The notes below the pieces were generated by a model. It was given only the letters and a program-made list of their open reading frames with translations. It was not told the DNA's origin and did no database searches. From the NCBI GenBank assembly GCA_039821605.1, contig JBCBNV010000005.1, forward strand, positions 357,583-421,582: 64,000 nucleotides of DNA. The letters run 5' to 3'. A program made the translations under genes and the position numbers. The DNA is from CALBPI01 sp039821605 (GTDB lineage Bacteria > Pseudomonadota > Gammaproteobacteria > Steroidobacterales > Woeseiaceae). Below, in pieces: positions 1 to 8,393 of the stretch (position 1 is its first letter; every line of letters starts with the position of its first letter).

Positions 1-421
1 GCCAGGAGATGTAGTCGGTCTCGAGGTCGTCGACGCAGTGTCGGGCGACATCCGGCTCCGGATTGTGATCCTGGAAGTGATGTGCAGCGCCGATATCGCC
101 AAGCTTCAGAAGGGAAGCCCCCATGTCCTGGTGGTCACGCGTGATCAGCATCCCGCCGCCGCGTTTCCGAAATCGGCGAAGCGCATCGGCATCGTGATCG
201 GTGATGGCGTCTTCGGCGTCCACGGCGAACAGCCAGAGTTGGTCGAAGTCTGAATCGGGCAATTGCGCGAAGTCGACATCGTGGCCGTCCGGATCCAACC
301 GGTCTGATGCCGTCACCGCATGACCGCAGCTTTCCAGGTGGCGCTTTAGGAGTGAGAAACGCCCGATGTGCCAGTCGTCTTCGGTGTCGATGGTGGTCTT
401 TAGCAGGATCTTCTTGGTCAT
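1..421 (-). CDS. ThuA/GATase1-like protein, partial (C-terminus beyond left edge)
   Basis: The frame reads leftward from an ATG at 421 and stays open to base 1, giving about 140 N-terminal residues; the end is outside the window. It begins MTKKILLKTTIDTEDDWH, contains FDQLWLFAVDAED and then GGGMLITRDHQDMG followed by an AHHF segment. This is the look of small ThuA-like proteins of the glutamine-amidotransferase/DJ-1 fold, where a glycine-rich turn precedes the nucleophile-elbow region; I see no obvious catalytic cysteine in the visible part. It is the last visible gene of a leftward run starting with the cupin at 3643. Family placement is from remembered sequence character and is moderate; function is unknown. 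Confidence 0.6.
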   Translation of the reverse strand, partial: MTKKILLKTTIDTEDDWHIGRFSLLKRHLESCGHAVTASDRLDPDGHDVDFAQLPDSDFDQLWLFAVDAEDAITDHDADALRRFRKRGGGMLITRDHQDMGASLLKLGDIGAAHHFQDHNPEPDVARHCVDDLETDYISW

Positions 422-524
422 CGTGAGCATCCCTTGATGAACAGGCGGTGGGCGTTGACGCTACGGTTTCGGGGCGTCGCGCGCAGCAACGAAGACCTCA
501 GGTACGGCGGCTTCCCGGCCTCGA

Positions 525-1301
525 TCAGAACTTTCCGTTGCTATGCGCCATCTCGGCGGGGATCGCTGAGATGGTGTCCCAATGCTCAACGATCAGCCCG
601 TCTTCGACGCGCCAGAGATCGAAGAACGCGGATGGCGTGTCACCGACCACGCCCTCGGTCATCGTGAACACGAAATTTCCCTCGGCGACAATCCGGTGCA
701 GCTTCGAAAAGGAGAAGGCGCTGCCGGCTTGCTGCATGCTCGCGAATGCCGCGCCGAGCTGATCCAGACCATCGGCCACCATCGGATTGTGCTGCTTGTA
801 GGCGCCGGGCTCGGAGACGATGTAGTCCGCCGCTCTATCGAGTTGACCGCCTATGAACACGTCGTCAATGAAGGCATTAACCAGGGCCTTGTTGGCAGCC
901 GTTTTGTCGAGGTCCGCGATCTCGGTTGGTCCGTCCGTCATGCTCCGGCCCGAGGCCGTCGTTGCGGGCGGCGCCTGCAGGTTATCCCAGTGCTCTGCGG
1001 CTTTGCCGTCTTCTACACGAAATACGTCGAACGACACTAAGGTGTGCGCGCCGAACAAATCGGCGTTCTCAAAGGTGCTGTGGACGACCACCAGGTCACC
1101 CTCGCTGATGACGCGGTGGACCGTGGTACTGAAACCGGCTTGCTTCAGGGCGGGCGCAATGTCGAGCAGTGATGCCGCGCCCGTCGGGACGTCCGGGTTG
1201 TGCTGGATGTAGTCGACCGCGAGAAGTTCATTGAGCGCCGCTGTGTCGAAGTCGAAGAATAATGCGTTGGCGACTGCCACGGTCACATCTCTGGGTTCCA
1301 T
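525..1301 (-). CDS. Duplicated SnoaL-like (NTF2 fold) protein
   Basis: 258 residues made of two SnoaL/NTF2-like units. Each has the same landmarks: YIQHNPDVPTGA with later VFRVEDGKAAEHWDNLQ in the first half, and YKQHNPMVADG with later LWRVEDGLIVEHWDTIS in the second. SnoaL-like proteins are small cone-shaped enzymes or binding proteins (polyketide cyclases, dehydratases) that normally act as single-domain dimers, so a tandem fusion may form an intramolecular dimer. There is no signal peptide, so it is probably cytoplasmic. The start is supported by AGGAG upstream of the ATG. It lies 29 bp downstream of the SDR gene, in the same leftward operon. Substrate unknown. Confidence 0.85.
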   Translation of the reverse strand: MEPRDVTVAVANALFFDFDTAALNELLAVDYIQHNPDVPTGAASLLDIAPALKQAGFSTTVHRVISEGDLVVVHSTFENADLFGAHTLVSFDVFRVEDGKAAEHWDNLQAPPATTASGRSMTDGPTEIADLDKTAANKALVNAFIDDVFIGGQLDRAADYIVSEPGAYKQHNPMVADGLDQLGAAFASMQQAGSAFSFSKLHRIVAEGNFVFTMTEGVVGDTPSAFFDLWRVEDGLIVEHWDTISAIPAEMAHSNGKF

Positions 1302-1330
1302 GGGGCGTTCTCCTGGGGTTGTGTTGTCAG

Positions 1331-2074
1331 TCAGGCGGTCAGTCCGCCGTCGATGATGATGCGTGCACCGGTGATGAAACCGGCCTCAGGCCCTGCCAGA
1401 AAAGCAGCCAGGGCGGCACACTCGTCGGGATGCCCGTAGCGGCCCAACGAGACCTTTTGCTTCAGCCAGTCGGAAAGGTCGCTGCCGTCGGGATTCATGT
1501 CCGTGTCGAACGGTCCAGGCACGATGGCGTTGATGGTGATGCCCTTGGGACCGAGGTCGCGTGACCAACCTTGAACGAAGGCATTCAGTGCGGCCTTGCT
1601 GGCGCCGTAAAGGCCCAGGCCGGGTGCGAAGAAGTCATTGGCGATGGTCGCGCTGACCGTGATGATTCGGCCGCCTTCACCCATGGTTCGGCCGGCGGCC
1701 TGGATGATCTCCATCGATGCACGGACATTGATGGCGAAGACTGCCTCGTAGTCGTCGAGGCTCAGATCGTCCAGCGGTTTGCTGATGTTGATGCCGGCGT
1801 TGGACACCAGAATGTCCAGCCCGCCCTGCTGTTCGGCCGTGTAGCGCACGGCTTCCGCGCTGGCGCCGGGCTCGCGCGCATCTGCCCGGATCGCCTGGGC
1901 AACGCCTCCGTTCTCCAGAATCGAATCGACAACCGCGGCGGCAGCCGCGTCCGAATTCGCATAGGTCACGACGACGCTGGCGCCCTCAGACGCCAGTCGC
2001 CTGGCGATCGCCGCGCCGATACCGCGGTTGCCGCCCGTAACGAGGGCGCTCTTTCCGTCTAGTGGTCTGTTCAC
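1331..2074 (-). CDS. SDR family oxidoreductase
   Basis: 247 residues, usual length for a classical short-chain dehydrogenase. The N-terminal Rossmann motif TGGNRGIGAAIA, the NAGIN segment, a catalytic YGASK and a C-terminal IIDGG are all visible, so it should be an active NAD(P)H-dependent oxidoreductase of the FabG-like type. The start is a GTG at 2074. It sits 18 bp after the MDR oxidoreductase and before the SnoaL-like gene, all leftward, suggesting one operon with two carbonyl or alcohol redox enzymes. The substrate cannot be told from sequence. Confidence 0.9.
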   Translation of the reverse strand: MNRPLDGKSALVTGGNRGIGAAIARRLASEGASVVVTYANSDAAAAAVVDSILENGGVAQAIRADAREPGASAEAVRYTAEQQGGLDILVSNAGINISKPLDDLSLDDYEAVFAINVRASMEIIQAAGRTMGEGGRIITVSATIANDFFAPGLGLYGASKAALNAFVQGWSRDLGPKGITINAIVPGPFDTDMNPDGSDLSDWLKQKVSLGRYGHPDECAALAAFLAGPEAGFITGARIIIDGGLTA

Positions 2075-2092
2075 GATGAGTCCTTCTACGAT

Positions 2093-3112
2093 CTAGGTGA
2101 CATAGGAGATAACGATCTTGCCGCTCGTTTGGCCGCCACGAGCCGCGAAGAAGGCGGCCGGGGCCTGGTCGAACTCGATGACATCGTGAATCGGAAATTC
2201 GATCCGATTGACGTCGACGGCCGCGACGAGTCGCTCCAGCATGGAGCGAGATCCGACCATCACCGGTAGCAGTGAGATGCTGCCGAGCGCCATATCAAGA
2301 ACGTTGATCGCCGGCCCGTCGAGGGCCTTCAAGCCAATCTGCATGACGCGCCCCTGGGGGGCAGCCGCCTTGATGGAGGTCGCCACTGACGGCGGACCCG
2401 CATTCTCGAGAATGACATCGGCGCCGCGCCCGCCCGTCTGTTCGAGAACAAGCTGGTCCCAGTCGTCTCGGCTGCGATAGTTGACGCCGAAGTCGGCGCC
2501 GAGACGGATTGACTCTTGAATCTTGTCGTCACTCGAGGAGGTGATGCCAACGCGGGCGCCGGCAGACTTGGCCAACTGAACAGCGGCGGCGGAGACGTTT
2601 CCGGTACCGGTGGCCAACACCGTCATGCCGGGAAAGAACGGTCCCGATTCGAAAATCGCGTTCCACGCAACGACTCCGGCGCAAGGCAGACACGCCGCCT
2701 GCTCATAGCTGATGGACTCCGGCAACGGGACTACGGCCATCTCATTGAGCGTGACCGTTTCCCTCAGCAGGCCCTGCGTGGCTGCGCCTAGGGCAGAGGG
2801 TTCCATCCACGGCTGATAGTCGCCGGTTTGGTGGGCGGGATTGAACGCGATGACGACACGGTCTCCCACCGAGACCCTGCTGACGTCATCGCCGATCTCA
2901 ACGACTTCGCCCGCGCCGTCGGACAGCGGTATCAGGTGCTCCAGGGCTGGCATCGGCGAGAGCCCCTGGGCGATCATCAGGTCGCGAGCGTTGAGCGAAA
3001 CGGCCCGAATTTCAATTCGAATTTCAAGCGGCCCCGGTGCCGCAGAATCGTGCTCTTGTAGTCTCAGGGAGTCGATGCCCTGTCCGGGTGTCAATATCCA
3101 GGAATGCGCCAT
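2093..3112 (-). CDS. Zinc-independent MDR alcohol dehydrogenase / quinone oxidoreductase
   Basis: 339 residues of the medium-chain dehydrogenase/reductase superfamily. It has the N-terminal GroES-like part (SLNARDLMIAQG, LSDGAGEVVEIGDDVSRVSVGDRV), a cofactor-binding VLATGTGNVSAAAVQLAK segment and a C-terminal GKIVISY. The residues and cysteines of structural-zinc ADHs are absent, so it is more like NADPH:quinone reductase or the YogA group. It follows the cupin gene by about 90 bp and precedes the SDR. Probably cytoplasmic; control by the divergent HxlR regulator is inferred from gene arrangement. Confidence 0.85.
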   Translation of the reverse strand: MAHSWILTPGQGIDSLRLQEHDSAAPGPLEIRIEIRAVSLNARDLMIAQGLSPMPALEHLIPLSDGAGEVVEIGDDVSRVSVGDRVVIAFNPAHQTGDYQPWMEPSALGAATQGLLRETVTLNEMAVVPLPESISYEQAACLPCAGVVAWNAIFESGPFFPGMTVLATGTGNVSAAAVQLAKSAGARVGITSSSDDKIQESIRLGADFGVNYRSRDDWDQLVLEQTGGRGADVILENAGPPSVATSIKAAAPQGRVMQIGLKALDGPAINVLDMALGSISLLPVMVGSRSMLERLVAAVDVNRIEFPIHDVIEFDQAPAAFFAARGGQTSGKIVISYVT

Positions 3113-3199
3113 TCAGTGTTGTCCTTTTCCCGAGAGCGAGCGAATCCGAAACTCAGCGACAGGCAGGTCGGCCGAGCATGAATTGGTGCTGACGGTGAA

Positions 3200-3643
3200 T
3201 TAGTTGGTGGGTTCGATGAACGAGCGCGGGCCGTGCTGGTGAACTAGTACCAGACAGTCGTCCGGACCGGTGCAATAGTCCGAATGAAAGTCGCCCTTGA
3301 CCTGGCTGGCATAGGAGCCCGGTGGCAGCAAGACATCCTCACCATCGCCGAAAATGTGCCCCCAGTTTCCCTGGATCGTGACGGCGTCGTAGTCGTCGGT
3401 ATGCGCATGGGCGGGAATACCTTTACCCGCCTCGATCTTCACGATCATCCCGAACGGACCTTGTTCCCAGTCACCCCACAGCACGCCAAAGTAAACGCCC
3501 TCCGAACCCCTGATCCAGTCGATGTCATCGACGTGGCGTGTCACGTTTGGCGACTGAGCATTCTCTGCCTGAAGCGGCACTGCCACCAGCGCGATCGCAG
3601 ACAAGGCGACGAGCGTTACGACGGCCAGTAATGTTCTCAGCAT
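3200..3643 (-). CDS. Exported cupin-like protein (DUF4437-type)
   Basis: About 147 residues with an N-terminal signal peptide (MLRTLLAVVTLVALSAIALV, cleavage near LQAENA). The mature part has one cupin-like barrel: GIPAHAHTDDYDAV carries metal-ligand-like histidines and an acidic residue, then GHIFGDGEDVLLPPGSY and HSDYCTGPDDCLVLV. It looks like the DUF4437/ChrR-like cupins, probably periplasmic. I chose the ATG at 3643, because GGAAG lies five bases upstream; a GTG at 3649 would add two residues. It is the first gene of the leftward operon and faces the HxlR gene across a 154-bp divergent promoter. Substrate unknown. Confidence 0.8.
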   Translation of the reverse strand: MLRTLLAVVTLVALSAIALVAVPLQAENAQSPNVTRHVDDIDWIRGSEGVYFGVLWGDWEQGPFGMIVKIEAGKGIPAHAHTDDYDAVTIQGNWGHIFGDGEDVLLPPGSYASQVKGDFHSDYCTGPDDCLVLVHQHGPRSFIEPTN

Positions 3644-3698
3644 ACCCACTTCCCTGCTGTCTGTTGTTGACGGGAACGCATGGTATTATTTTCGAACT

Positions 3699-3717
3699 TA
3701 GTGTCAATTACGCACTA
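3699..3717. promoter_or_regulatory. Inverted repeat, candidate HxlR operator
   Basis: TAGTG, nine bases, then CACTA, in the middle of the AT-rich spacer between the divergent cupin and HxlR genes. Position and symmetry fit an operator for the adjacent winged-helix regulator; binding is not shown by the sequence. Confidence 0.4.
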
Positions 3718-3797
3718 TTTAGTAACCAGGTATCCTCGAGAATACTTCGTGCGCTGTTGCCACCGGCTATTCCGCCAGACATCAAGAGGGAAGACGG

Positions 3798-4178
3798 ATG
3801 CTACCAATCACCAAAGTGACAAAGATTGAGGCGGCGGCCTGCCCGATTCGAAGTGTGATGGCACGCTTCACAGGCAAGTGGCAAGTGCTGGTCCTGCTCG
3901 CCCTGGAAGACGGTGTACTCCGCTTTGGCGTGCTCAAACGGACCGTAGGCGACATCACGCAGCGCGTGCTCACCGAAAACCTGAGAAGCCTCGAGCGCGA
4001 GGGCTATCTGACTCGCCGGGTCGACGCCGGCCCCCCGATTGCCGTGTTCTACGAGTTAACACCGATGGGTCAATCTCTCGTCGAGATCGTCAAGCCCGTC
4101 GTGTTTTGGTCGAACGACAACATGGGTAACGTGAAGCGCGCGCGACGTCGCTATGAAACCCGCGTCAACAAGGGCTGA
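3798..4178 (+). CDS. HxlR family winged-helix transcriptional regulator
   Basis: 126 residues. CPIRSVMARFTGKWQVLVL followed by RFGVLKRTVGDITQRVLTENL and LEREGYLTRRV is the HxlR signature: a cysteine before helix 1, the KW motif, then recognition helix and wing. PIAVFYELTPMGQSL is the usual C-terminal part. Proteins of this family sense reactive aldehydes, quinones or oxidants, often through the N-terminal cysteine (here Cys15), and usually repress a divergent oxidoreductase gene. Here the divergent genes are a cupin and two oxidoreductases, which fits well. Confidence 0.92.
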   Translation: MLPITKVTKIEAAACPIRSVMARFTGKWQVLVLLALEDGVLRFGVLKRTVGDITQRVLTENLRSLEREGYLTRRVDAGPPIAVFYELTPMGQSLVEIVKPVVFWSNDNMGNVKRARRRYETRVNKG

Positions 4179-4361
4179 TGAAGGCACCAGGATTGGCTTT
4201 CGGCTAGGCCCGAAGCGTCTCGCGCCACAATTCTACGACGCTTATTCGACTGGCGATTCTATTTGGTCTGTAGCCTGTCGTGCAGAGCTTGGAAAAGACC
4301 CAGTTTGGCCAACTTGGTTTGAACGCAGCGATGCAAGGGAGCAACACTCAGGAAGGGGTGT

Positions 4362-4679
4362 TCATTGCCTCCCAGATTGCCCCTGGTTCTGAGGAAAGAC
4401 GTGCGTGTAAGTCACAGCAGACCGTGGCCCAGCCATCATCGGTTCCACCTGGGTGTGCCATTGATTGAAATGTGCGGTTGCCTTGTGCCTGGCCTGATCC
4501 GCGGCACTGCGATAGATCTCTGTGAGCACGAAATCAGACGGTTCCGCCATCGACTGCAGAAGTTCGAAGCGCTCGATTCCGGGTTCCTCGATGCTATGCC
4601 GCGCATTCTCCCTGGACGCCTCCAGGAACGCCGGAATGCAGTCCGCCTTAACTCTTATGTAGACCTGAACGACGAACAT
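4362..4679 (-). CDS. Antibiotic biosynthesis monooxygenase (ABM) domain protein
   Basis: 105 residues with the ABM/quinol monooxygenase pattern: an opening strand VVQVYIRVKADCIPAFLEA, then ENARHSIEEPGIERFELLQS, and YRSAADQARHKATAHFNQW containing the typical helix with HKAT.H. These small ferredoxin-like homodimers oxidise quinols or process signal molecules (LsrG, YgiN) without cofactors. It lies between the HxlR gene (opposite strand) and the second SDR, in the same direction as the SDR with an 83-bp gap. The start has no strong Shine-Dalgarno that I can see. Cytoplasmic; substrate unknown. Confidence 0.85.
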   Translation of the reverse strand: MFVVQVYIRVKADCIPAFLEASRENARHSIEEPGIERFELLQSMAEPSDFVLTEIYRSAADQARHKATAHFNQWHTQVEPMMAGPRSAVTYTHVFPQNQGQSGRQ

Positions 4680-4762
4680 CGTCTCTCTCCGGCTTTACGT
4701 TTCTGCGGGTTCTCAGGAGTCCCGGGATATTCGGTGCCTAGCCAGCACGGTTTGTAAGACGC

Positions 4763-5497
4763 TCACCAGGGATGTGTTGTCCCATCCCACTGAAAGAAGA
4801 GACCGGTATCCTCTATCGTTACCTTCTCGATAACATTCTCTATCAGGCCGTTTACAGATTGCTCGGCTGTCAGGTCAGCTGTCTCGCCACCCATATCCGT
4901 TTGTACCCACCCTGGGTTGACGACGATCGAGACAATCCCCTCTTCCTTGAGCTCAATCGACATGGCGCGATTCATCATGTTGAGCGCCGCTTTGGACGTG
5001 CAATAACTGTAATGCCCGCGCATTGAATGCTTGGTGGTGACACTGCCCAACCAGGACGACACGCTGACAACGACAGGCTTCTCTGCCTGGTTCAATAGTC
5101 GACGCAGGTGCTTGACCATCAAAATCGGTGACACGCTGTTAATACTGACGTGCTTGAGCACCTCATCGCGATCCAATTCAGCGAGGAAGGTGCTCTTTCC
5201 GACGACGCGTTCGTCCGGGTGATCCTTGGTGTTGATCCCGGCGTTGTTCACCAACAAATCGAGGCATCCGAATTCTCGTTGTAACTCGCCAGCCAGATTG
5301 CTGATCTGCTCCTCACTCGCGACATCGACTGCTTTGGGGATGACCGTCAATCCGTCCTTGTCCAACTGACTTGCCGCAGCGGCTGCCTGGTCCAAGCGGC
5401 GAGCCGTCAGGATGACAACGTAGCCCTTACTCATGAGTTGTCTGCACCACTCCGGGCCCAGACCCTTGTAGGCACCCGTTACCAGTGCGATCTTCAT
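4763..5497 (-). CDS. SDR family NAD(P)-dependent oxidoreductase
   Basis: 244 residues. TGAYKGLGPEW is the glycine-rich nucleotide-binding loop, NNAGIN the structural motif, then SVSSWLGSV and YSYCTSKAALNMM holding the catalytic Ser-Tyr-Lys. The sequence is closest in style to the carbonyl-reductase-like SDRs (C-factor type), with a PGWVQTDMGG segment after the active site. The N-terminal loop has a tyrosine and lysine after the first glycine, as in that group. It follows the decayed glutathione transferase in the same direction with about 25 bp between them. Substrate unknown. Confidence 0.9.
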   Translation of the reverse strand: MKIALVTGAYKGLGPEWCRQLMSKGYVVILTARRLDQAAAAASQLDKDGLTVIPKAVDVASEEQISNLAGELQREFGCLDLLVNNAGINTKDHPDERVVGKSTFLAELDRDEVLKHVSINSVSPILMVKHLRRLLNQAEKPVVVSVSSWLGSVTTKHSMRGHYSYCTSKAALNMMNRAMSIELKEEGIVSIVVNPGWVQTDMGGETADLTAEQSVNGLIENVIEKVTIEDTGLFFQWDGTTHPW

Positions 5498-5521
5498 CAG
5501 CTCACTCCCATCGCAAGCAGC

Positions 5522-6183
5522 CTATCCGAGCTTGTCCTGTGTCATGGTGTCGAAGTCGCCCGCGTCATGCCGTTCATGCAACTGTCCCTCGAGCGGGCCC
5601 CAGGCACGGTTGACCATACGCCCTCTGACTACTGCGTCCCGTTCAGCCATCTGCCGTGCCCAGCGAACGACGTGGAGATACATGGCCGCGTCCAGAAACT
5701 CTGCGGCGTCATAGAGGTTGTTCAATACCAGTTGTCCATACCAGGGCCAGATCATGATGTCCGCAATGGGGTACTTCATCGACACCGGGGCAGCGGTGTA
5801 GAAATGACCAAAGCCGCCGCCAACGAACGGCGCGCTGCCCACTTGCCAGAACACCGAGTTGAGACACTCAGCGCGCTGTCTCGGATCCGCTGGTACGAGT
5901 GCTTTGAACTTGTCCGCAAGATACAAAAGCATGGAGCCTGACTCGAACAGCCGAACAGGTGGCGATGTGCCCCATCGCCAGCAATTCCTCCAGCATGATG
6001 GTGATCTTGATGCCGTTCGGCGTCGCCATTGAATACACTTGGAATGGATGTCTTCCGGTTGGCAATTCCTTCTGGTGAGTTGCTCCTGCTACGGGCCTGG
6101 TGGCGCTAACCGGCACGGAATCATCGCCTTCGTGCGGCCATTTCCAGACCCTGGGCGATATGTAGTTGGGATCTTCAGTCAAA
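5522..6183 (-). pseudogene. Decayed YghU-type glutathione S-transferase
   Basis: The pieces of a YghU/GSH-dependent disulfide-bond oxidoreductase are present in order but damaged. The N-terminal domain (DPNYISPRVWKWPHEG, KELPTGRHPFQVYSMATPNG, MLEELLAMG) reads from a TTG at about 6183. After LEELLAMGH roughly 45 family residues are missing and the frame changes; VRLFESGSMLLYLADKF resumes in another frame near 5950. A second, in-frame gap joins APVSMKYPI to ADIMIWPWYG, removing about 35 residues of the C-terminal domain. The end (RHDASDFD-like RHDAGDFD) is intact. With both lost segments it cannot fold as a normal enzyme. The missing lengths are estimated from remembered YghU sequences. Confidence 0.8.
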
Positions 6184-6285
6184 ATCTGGCTCGTGTTCTT
6201 TCGCGCGATTCCTGATCGCGATCGCTCTGGCCGCTGGCGATGAGTGGATGGGGATCCCTGTCGGCAGCAGTCAGGTCCGTTTGTC

Positions 6286-7077
6286 CTACTCTTGGTTTGC
6301 CAGCTGCTCAATGACAAGACGGGCGACGCTCCGACCGCTGTACTGCTGCTGACCCGTGATCAGGTTGCCATCCTGCACGGCGAAGTCAGCCCACAATCCG
6401 TCCTGTACGTAGTTGGCGCCTCGCGCCTTCAAGGCGTCCTCGACGTACCAATCGAAGAACCTGTCGTTGATGGATTTTTCGACCTCTTTGTCTTCTGCCA
6501 GCGAGAAGGCGGTGACGCGCTTGCCCGTCACAAGGTACTCGCCGCTGGGTAGCTTGACGTCCAGCAGCGAGGTCACGCCATGACAAAGTGCTGCAGTCGG
6601 CTTGCCGCTTGTGTAGAAGCTGGCAATCAGCTTCTGCAGCGTCTTGTTCTGCCGGAACGTAAACATGGGCGCTACGCCACCGGCAACGACGATCGCGAGA
6701 TAGTCGTCATGCGTGACGTCGCCAATAGACCGGGTGTCTTCCAGCAGTGGCGCGGTGCCCGGGCTCAGCAGAAAGCCGAGGCTGACCAGATCATGGGCCG
6801 AGTAGCCGCTCTCATGTCGTGGATCAGAATAGGCATCCAGCGCCACAAGACCACCACCGGTACTGACGATGTCTACCTGATAGCCGGCATGCGTCAGCTC
6901 GTCGTAAGGATGCGTGACCTCCGCCATCCAAAAGCCAACCGGCCAGCCATTCATGGCAGTCGCGGGACTGGAGGCAACGATCAGGATTTTCCCTTTCGTC
7001 CCGCCTTGAAACTCGGCGTGGGCACCGCTGGAAATCGCCAGAGCCACAAGGCACAGGCTTCTAATCAAGTTACGCAT
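6286..7077 (-). CDS. Secreted DJ-1/PfpI (type 1 glutamine amidotransferase-like) protein
   Basis: 263 residues from the ATG at 7077; upstream codons of the open frame give no sensible signal, whereas MRNLIRSLCLVALAISSGAHA is a clear signal peptide. The mature protein has KILIVASSP, GYQVDIVSTGGG, VVAGGVAPMF and the nucleophile elbow AALCHGVTSLL, with Cys in the expected place. It resembles the Hsp31/HchA-like chaperone-deglycase branch, but those are usually cytosolic; here it should be periplasmic. It is divergent from the LysR gene at 7297, which probably controls it. Enzymatic activity cannot be decided from sequence. Confidence 0.88.
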   Translation of the reverse strand: MRNLIRSLCLVALAISSGAHAEFQGGTKGKILIVASSPATAMNGWPVGFWMAEVTHPYDELTHAGYQVDIVSTGGGLVALDAYSDPRHESGYSAHDLVSLGFLLSPGTAPLLEDTRSIGDVTHDDYLAIVVAGGVAPMFTFRQNKTLQKLIASFYTSGKPTAALCHGVTSLLDVKLPSGEYLVTGKRVTAFSLAEDKEVEKSINDRFFDWYVEDALKARGANYVQDGLWADFAVQDGNLITGQQQYSGRSVARLVIEQLANQE

Positions 7078-7261
7078 AACAACTCCAGGTATGGGCGGCG
7101 GTCGGTGGCGGGAGACACGTGCACGGATGGCTGCGACATGCACGCCCGCGCATGAATCAGCGCAGGCGCGTCGCCACTCTGATGTCAGCAACCCGTGAAA
7201 GGATCACCACTATAAGTCATTCCAAAAAACATACATATCACCTGGAAAAGCGATACTCTGG

Positions 7262-7274
7262 CCCGAATTTCGGG
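7262..7274. promoter_or_regulatory. Palindrome CCCGAATTTCGGG upstream of the LysR gene
   Basis: A 13-base perfect inverted repeat around one central T, 22 bp before the LysR GTG. LysR regulators often bind such sites between divergent promoters and repress their own gene. Position is suggestive only. Confidence 0.35.
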
Positions 7275-7296
7275 ATAATTGATGTGAGAATGCCGG

Positions 7297-8205
7297 GTGA
7301 AATATTCTGACGAACTCCACGCATTCCTGGCCGTCGCTCACCACAAGAGCTTCGCCGAGGCCGCCCGATCACTGAACTTACCCACGACTACGATCAGTCG
7401 AAAAATCCGGTCGTTGGAGTCCGAGCTCGGCGCAAAGCTTTTTGACCGCACGACACGATCGCTTGCGCTCACAGAGGTCGCTGAGCAACTGCTGCCAAAA
7501 GTGGAACTGATCGTCGAGACGTTTGTCGAGCTCAAGGAAGAAGCGGATTTTCACACCGGAAACCCGACGGGAACGCTCCACATCACAGCGCCCGCAACCA
7601 AGATTCAGCGCCTGGCACCTGTTTTTGCTGAGTTCTTGCAGGCACACCCAGGTGTCCGGTTCAACTTCGACTGTTCCAGTCGAAACAAGGACATTGTCGG
7701 ACAAGGCTATGACTTCGCCTTCAGGTTCGGTCCGCTGACCAGCTCATCATTAGTCGCGATTCCCCTTTCGCGCATGAAATATCTTCTCGTCGGCAACCAG
7801 GACGTGGCGAAGCGATTGCCTGCGGCGTCACACCCGGCCGACTTGGCCAAGCTGCCCTGTATCCGAAACCAGATCGACGGACTGCTGTTGCCCTGGCATT
7901 TCATCTATGAAGGGGAGCCTTACAGCCTCGACGTCGAAAGCCCGATACTGTCAGATGATTTGCTGGTTTCCAGAGCGCTTGCGATCCACGGTGTCGGACT
8001 GGCCTATCTGCCCAATTCGTTGGTTCAAGAGAGCATTGACGACGGCGAGCTCGCGAGTCTGTATGAAGAGTGGCTGCCGCCGGGCAGGCAACTGTATCTG
8101 GTATGCGCTGACAAGAAGCGCCTGCCATCCAAGTCGAGCGCGTTTCTCGAGTTCATTCGGAGCAGACGCCGGATAATTCAGCAACTGCTCATTGATCGTC
8201 CGTAA
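7297..8205 (+). CDS. LysR family transcriptional regulator
   Basis: 302 residues, standard length. The N-terminal winged helix-turn-helix ELHAFLAVAHHKSFAEAARS, LNLPTTTISRKIRSLE, LGAKLFDRTTRSLALTE is canonical. The C-terminal substrate-binding part starts at GTLHITAP and has the FAFRFGPL and HGVGLAYLPNSL segments of the CrgA/AaeR-like subgroup. The start is a GTG at 7297; the next methionine is too late for the HTH. Divergent from the DJ-1/PfpI gene, its likely target. Inducer unknown. Confidence 0.93.
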   Translation: MKYSDELHAFLAVAHHKSFAEAARSLNLPTTTISRKIRSLESELGAKLFDRTTRSLALTEVAEQLLPKVELIVETFVELKEEADFHTGNPTGTLHITAPATKIQRLAPVFAEFLQAHPGVRFNFDCSSRNKDIVGQGYDFAFRFGPLTSSSLVAIPLSRMKYLLVGNQDVAKRLPAASHPADLAKLPCIRNQIDGLLLPWHFIYEGEPYSLDVESPILSDDLLVSRALAIHGVGLAYLPNSLVQESIDDGELASLYEEWLPPGRQLYLVCADKKRLPSKSSAFLEFIRSRRRIIQQLLIDRP

Positions 8206-8393
8206 TCGGGCACCTCTTAGATCAGCCAGGTCCCGTTGGCACGTCGACGGTTGTCGACGGGTGTGTGATCGATCGCAAGGCTCGGTGCCGCATCGCCGGC
8301 CTGTACACCGCAATGCAACTGTAACGTGACCTTAAGCGCGCGGTCATTGGCGCTCGCTAGCGTCGGAAAATTACCCGACGTCAGAGTATTGTC

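Noticed and set aside
4153..4392. Small frame after the HxlR gene
   Set aside because: Overlaps the end of HxlR, has no ribosome site and no family character.
8206..8393. Pho box upstream of the TonB receptor/phytase pair
   Set aside because: Only a partial CTGTAAC-like match; not enough to claim PhoB control.
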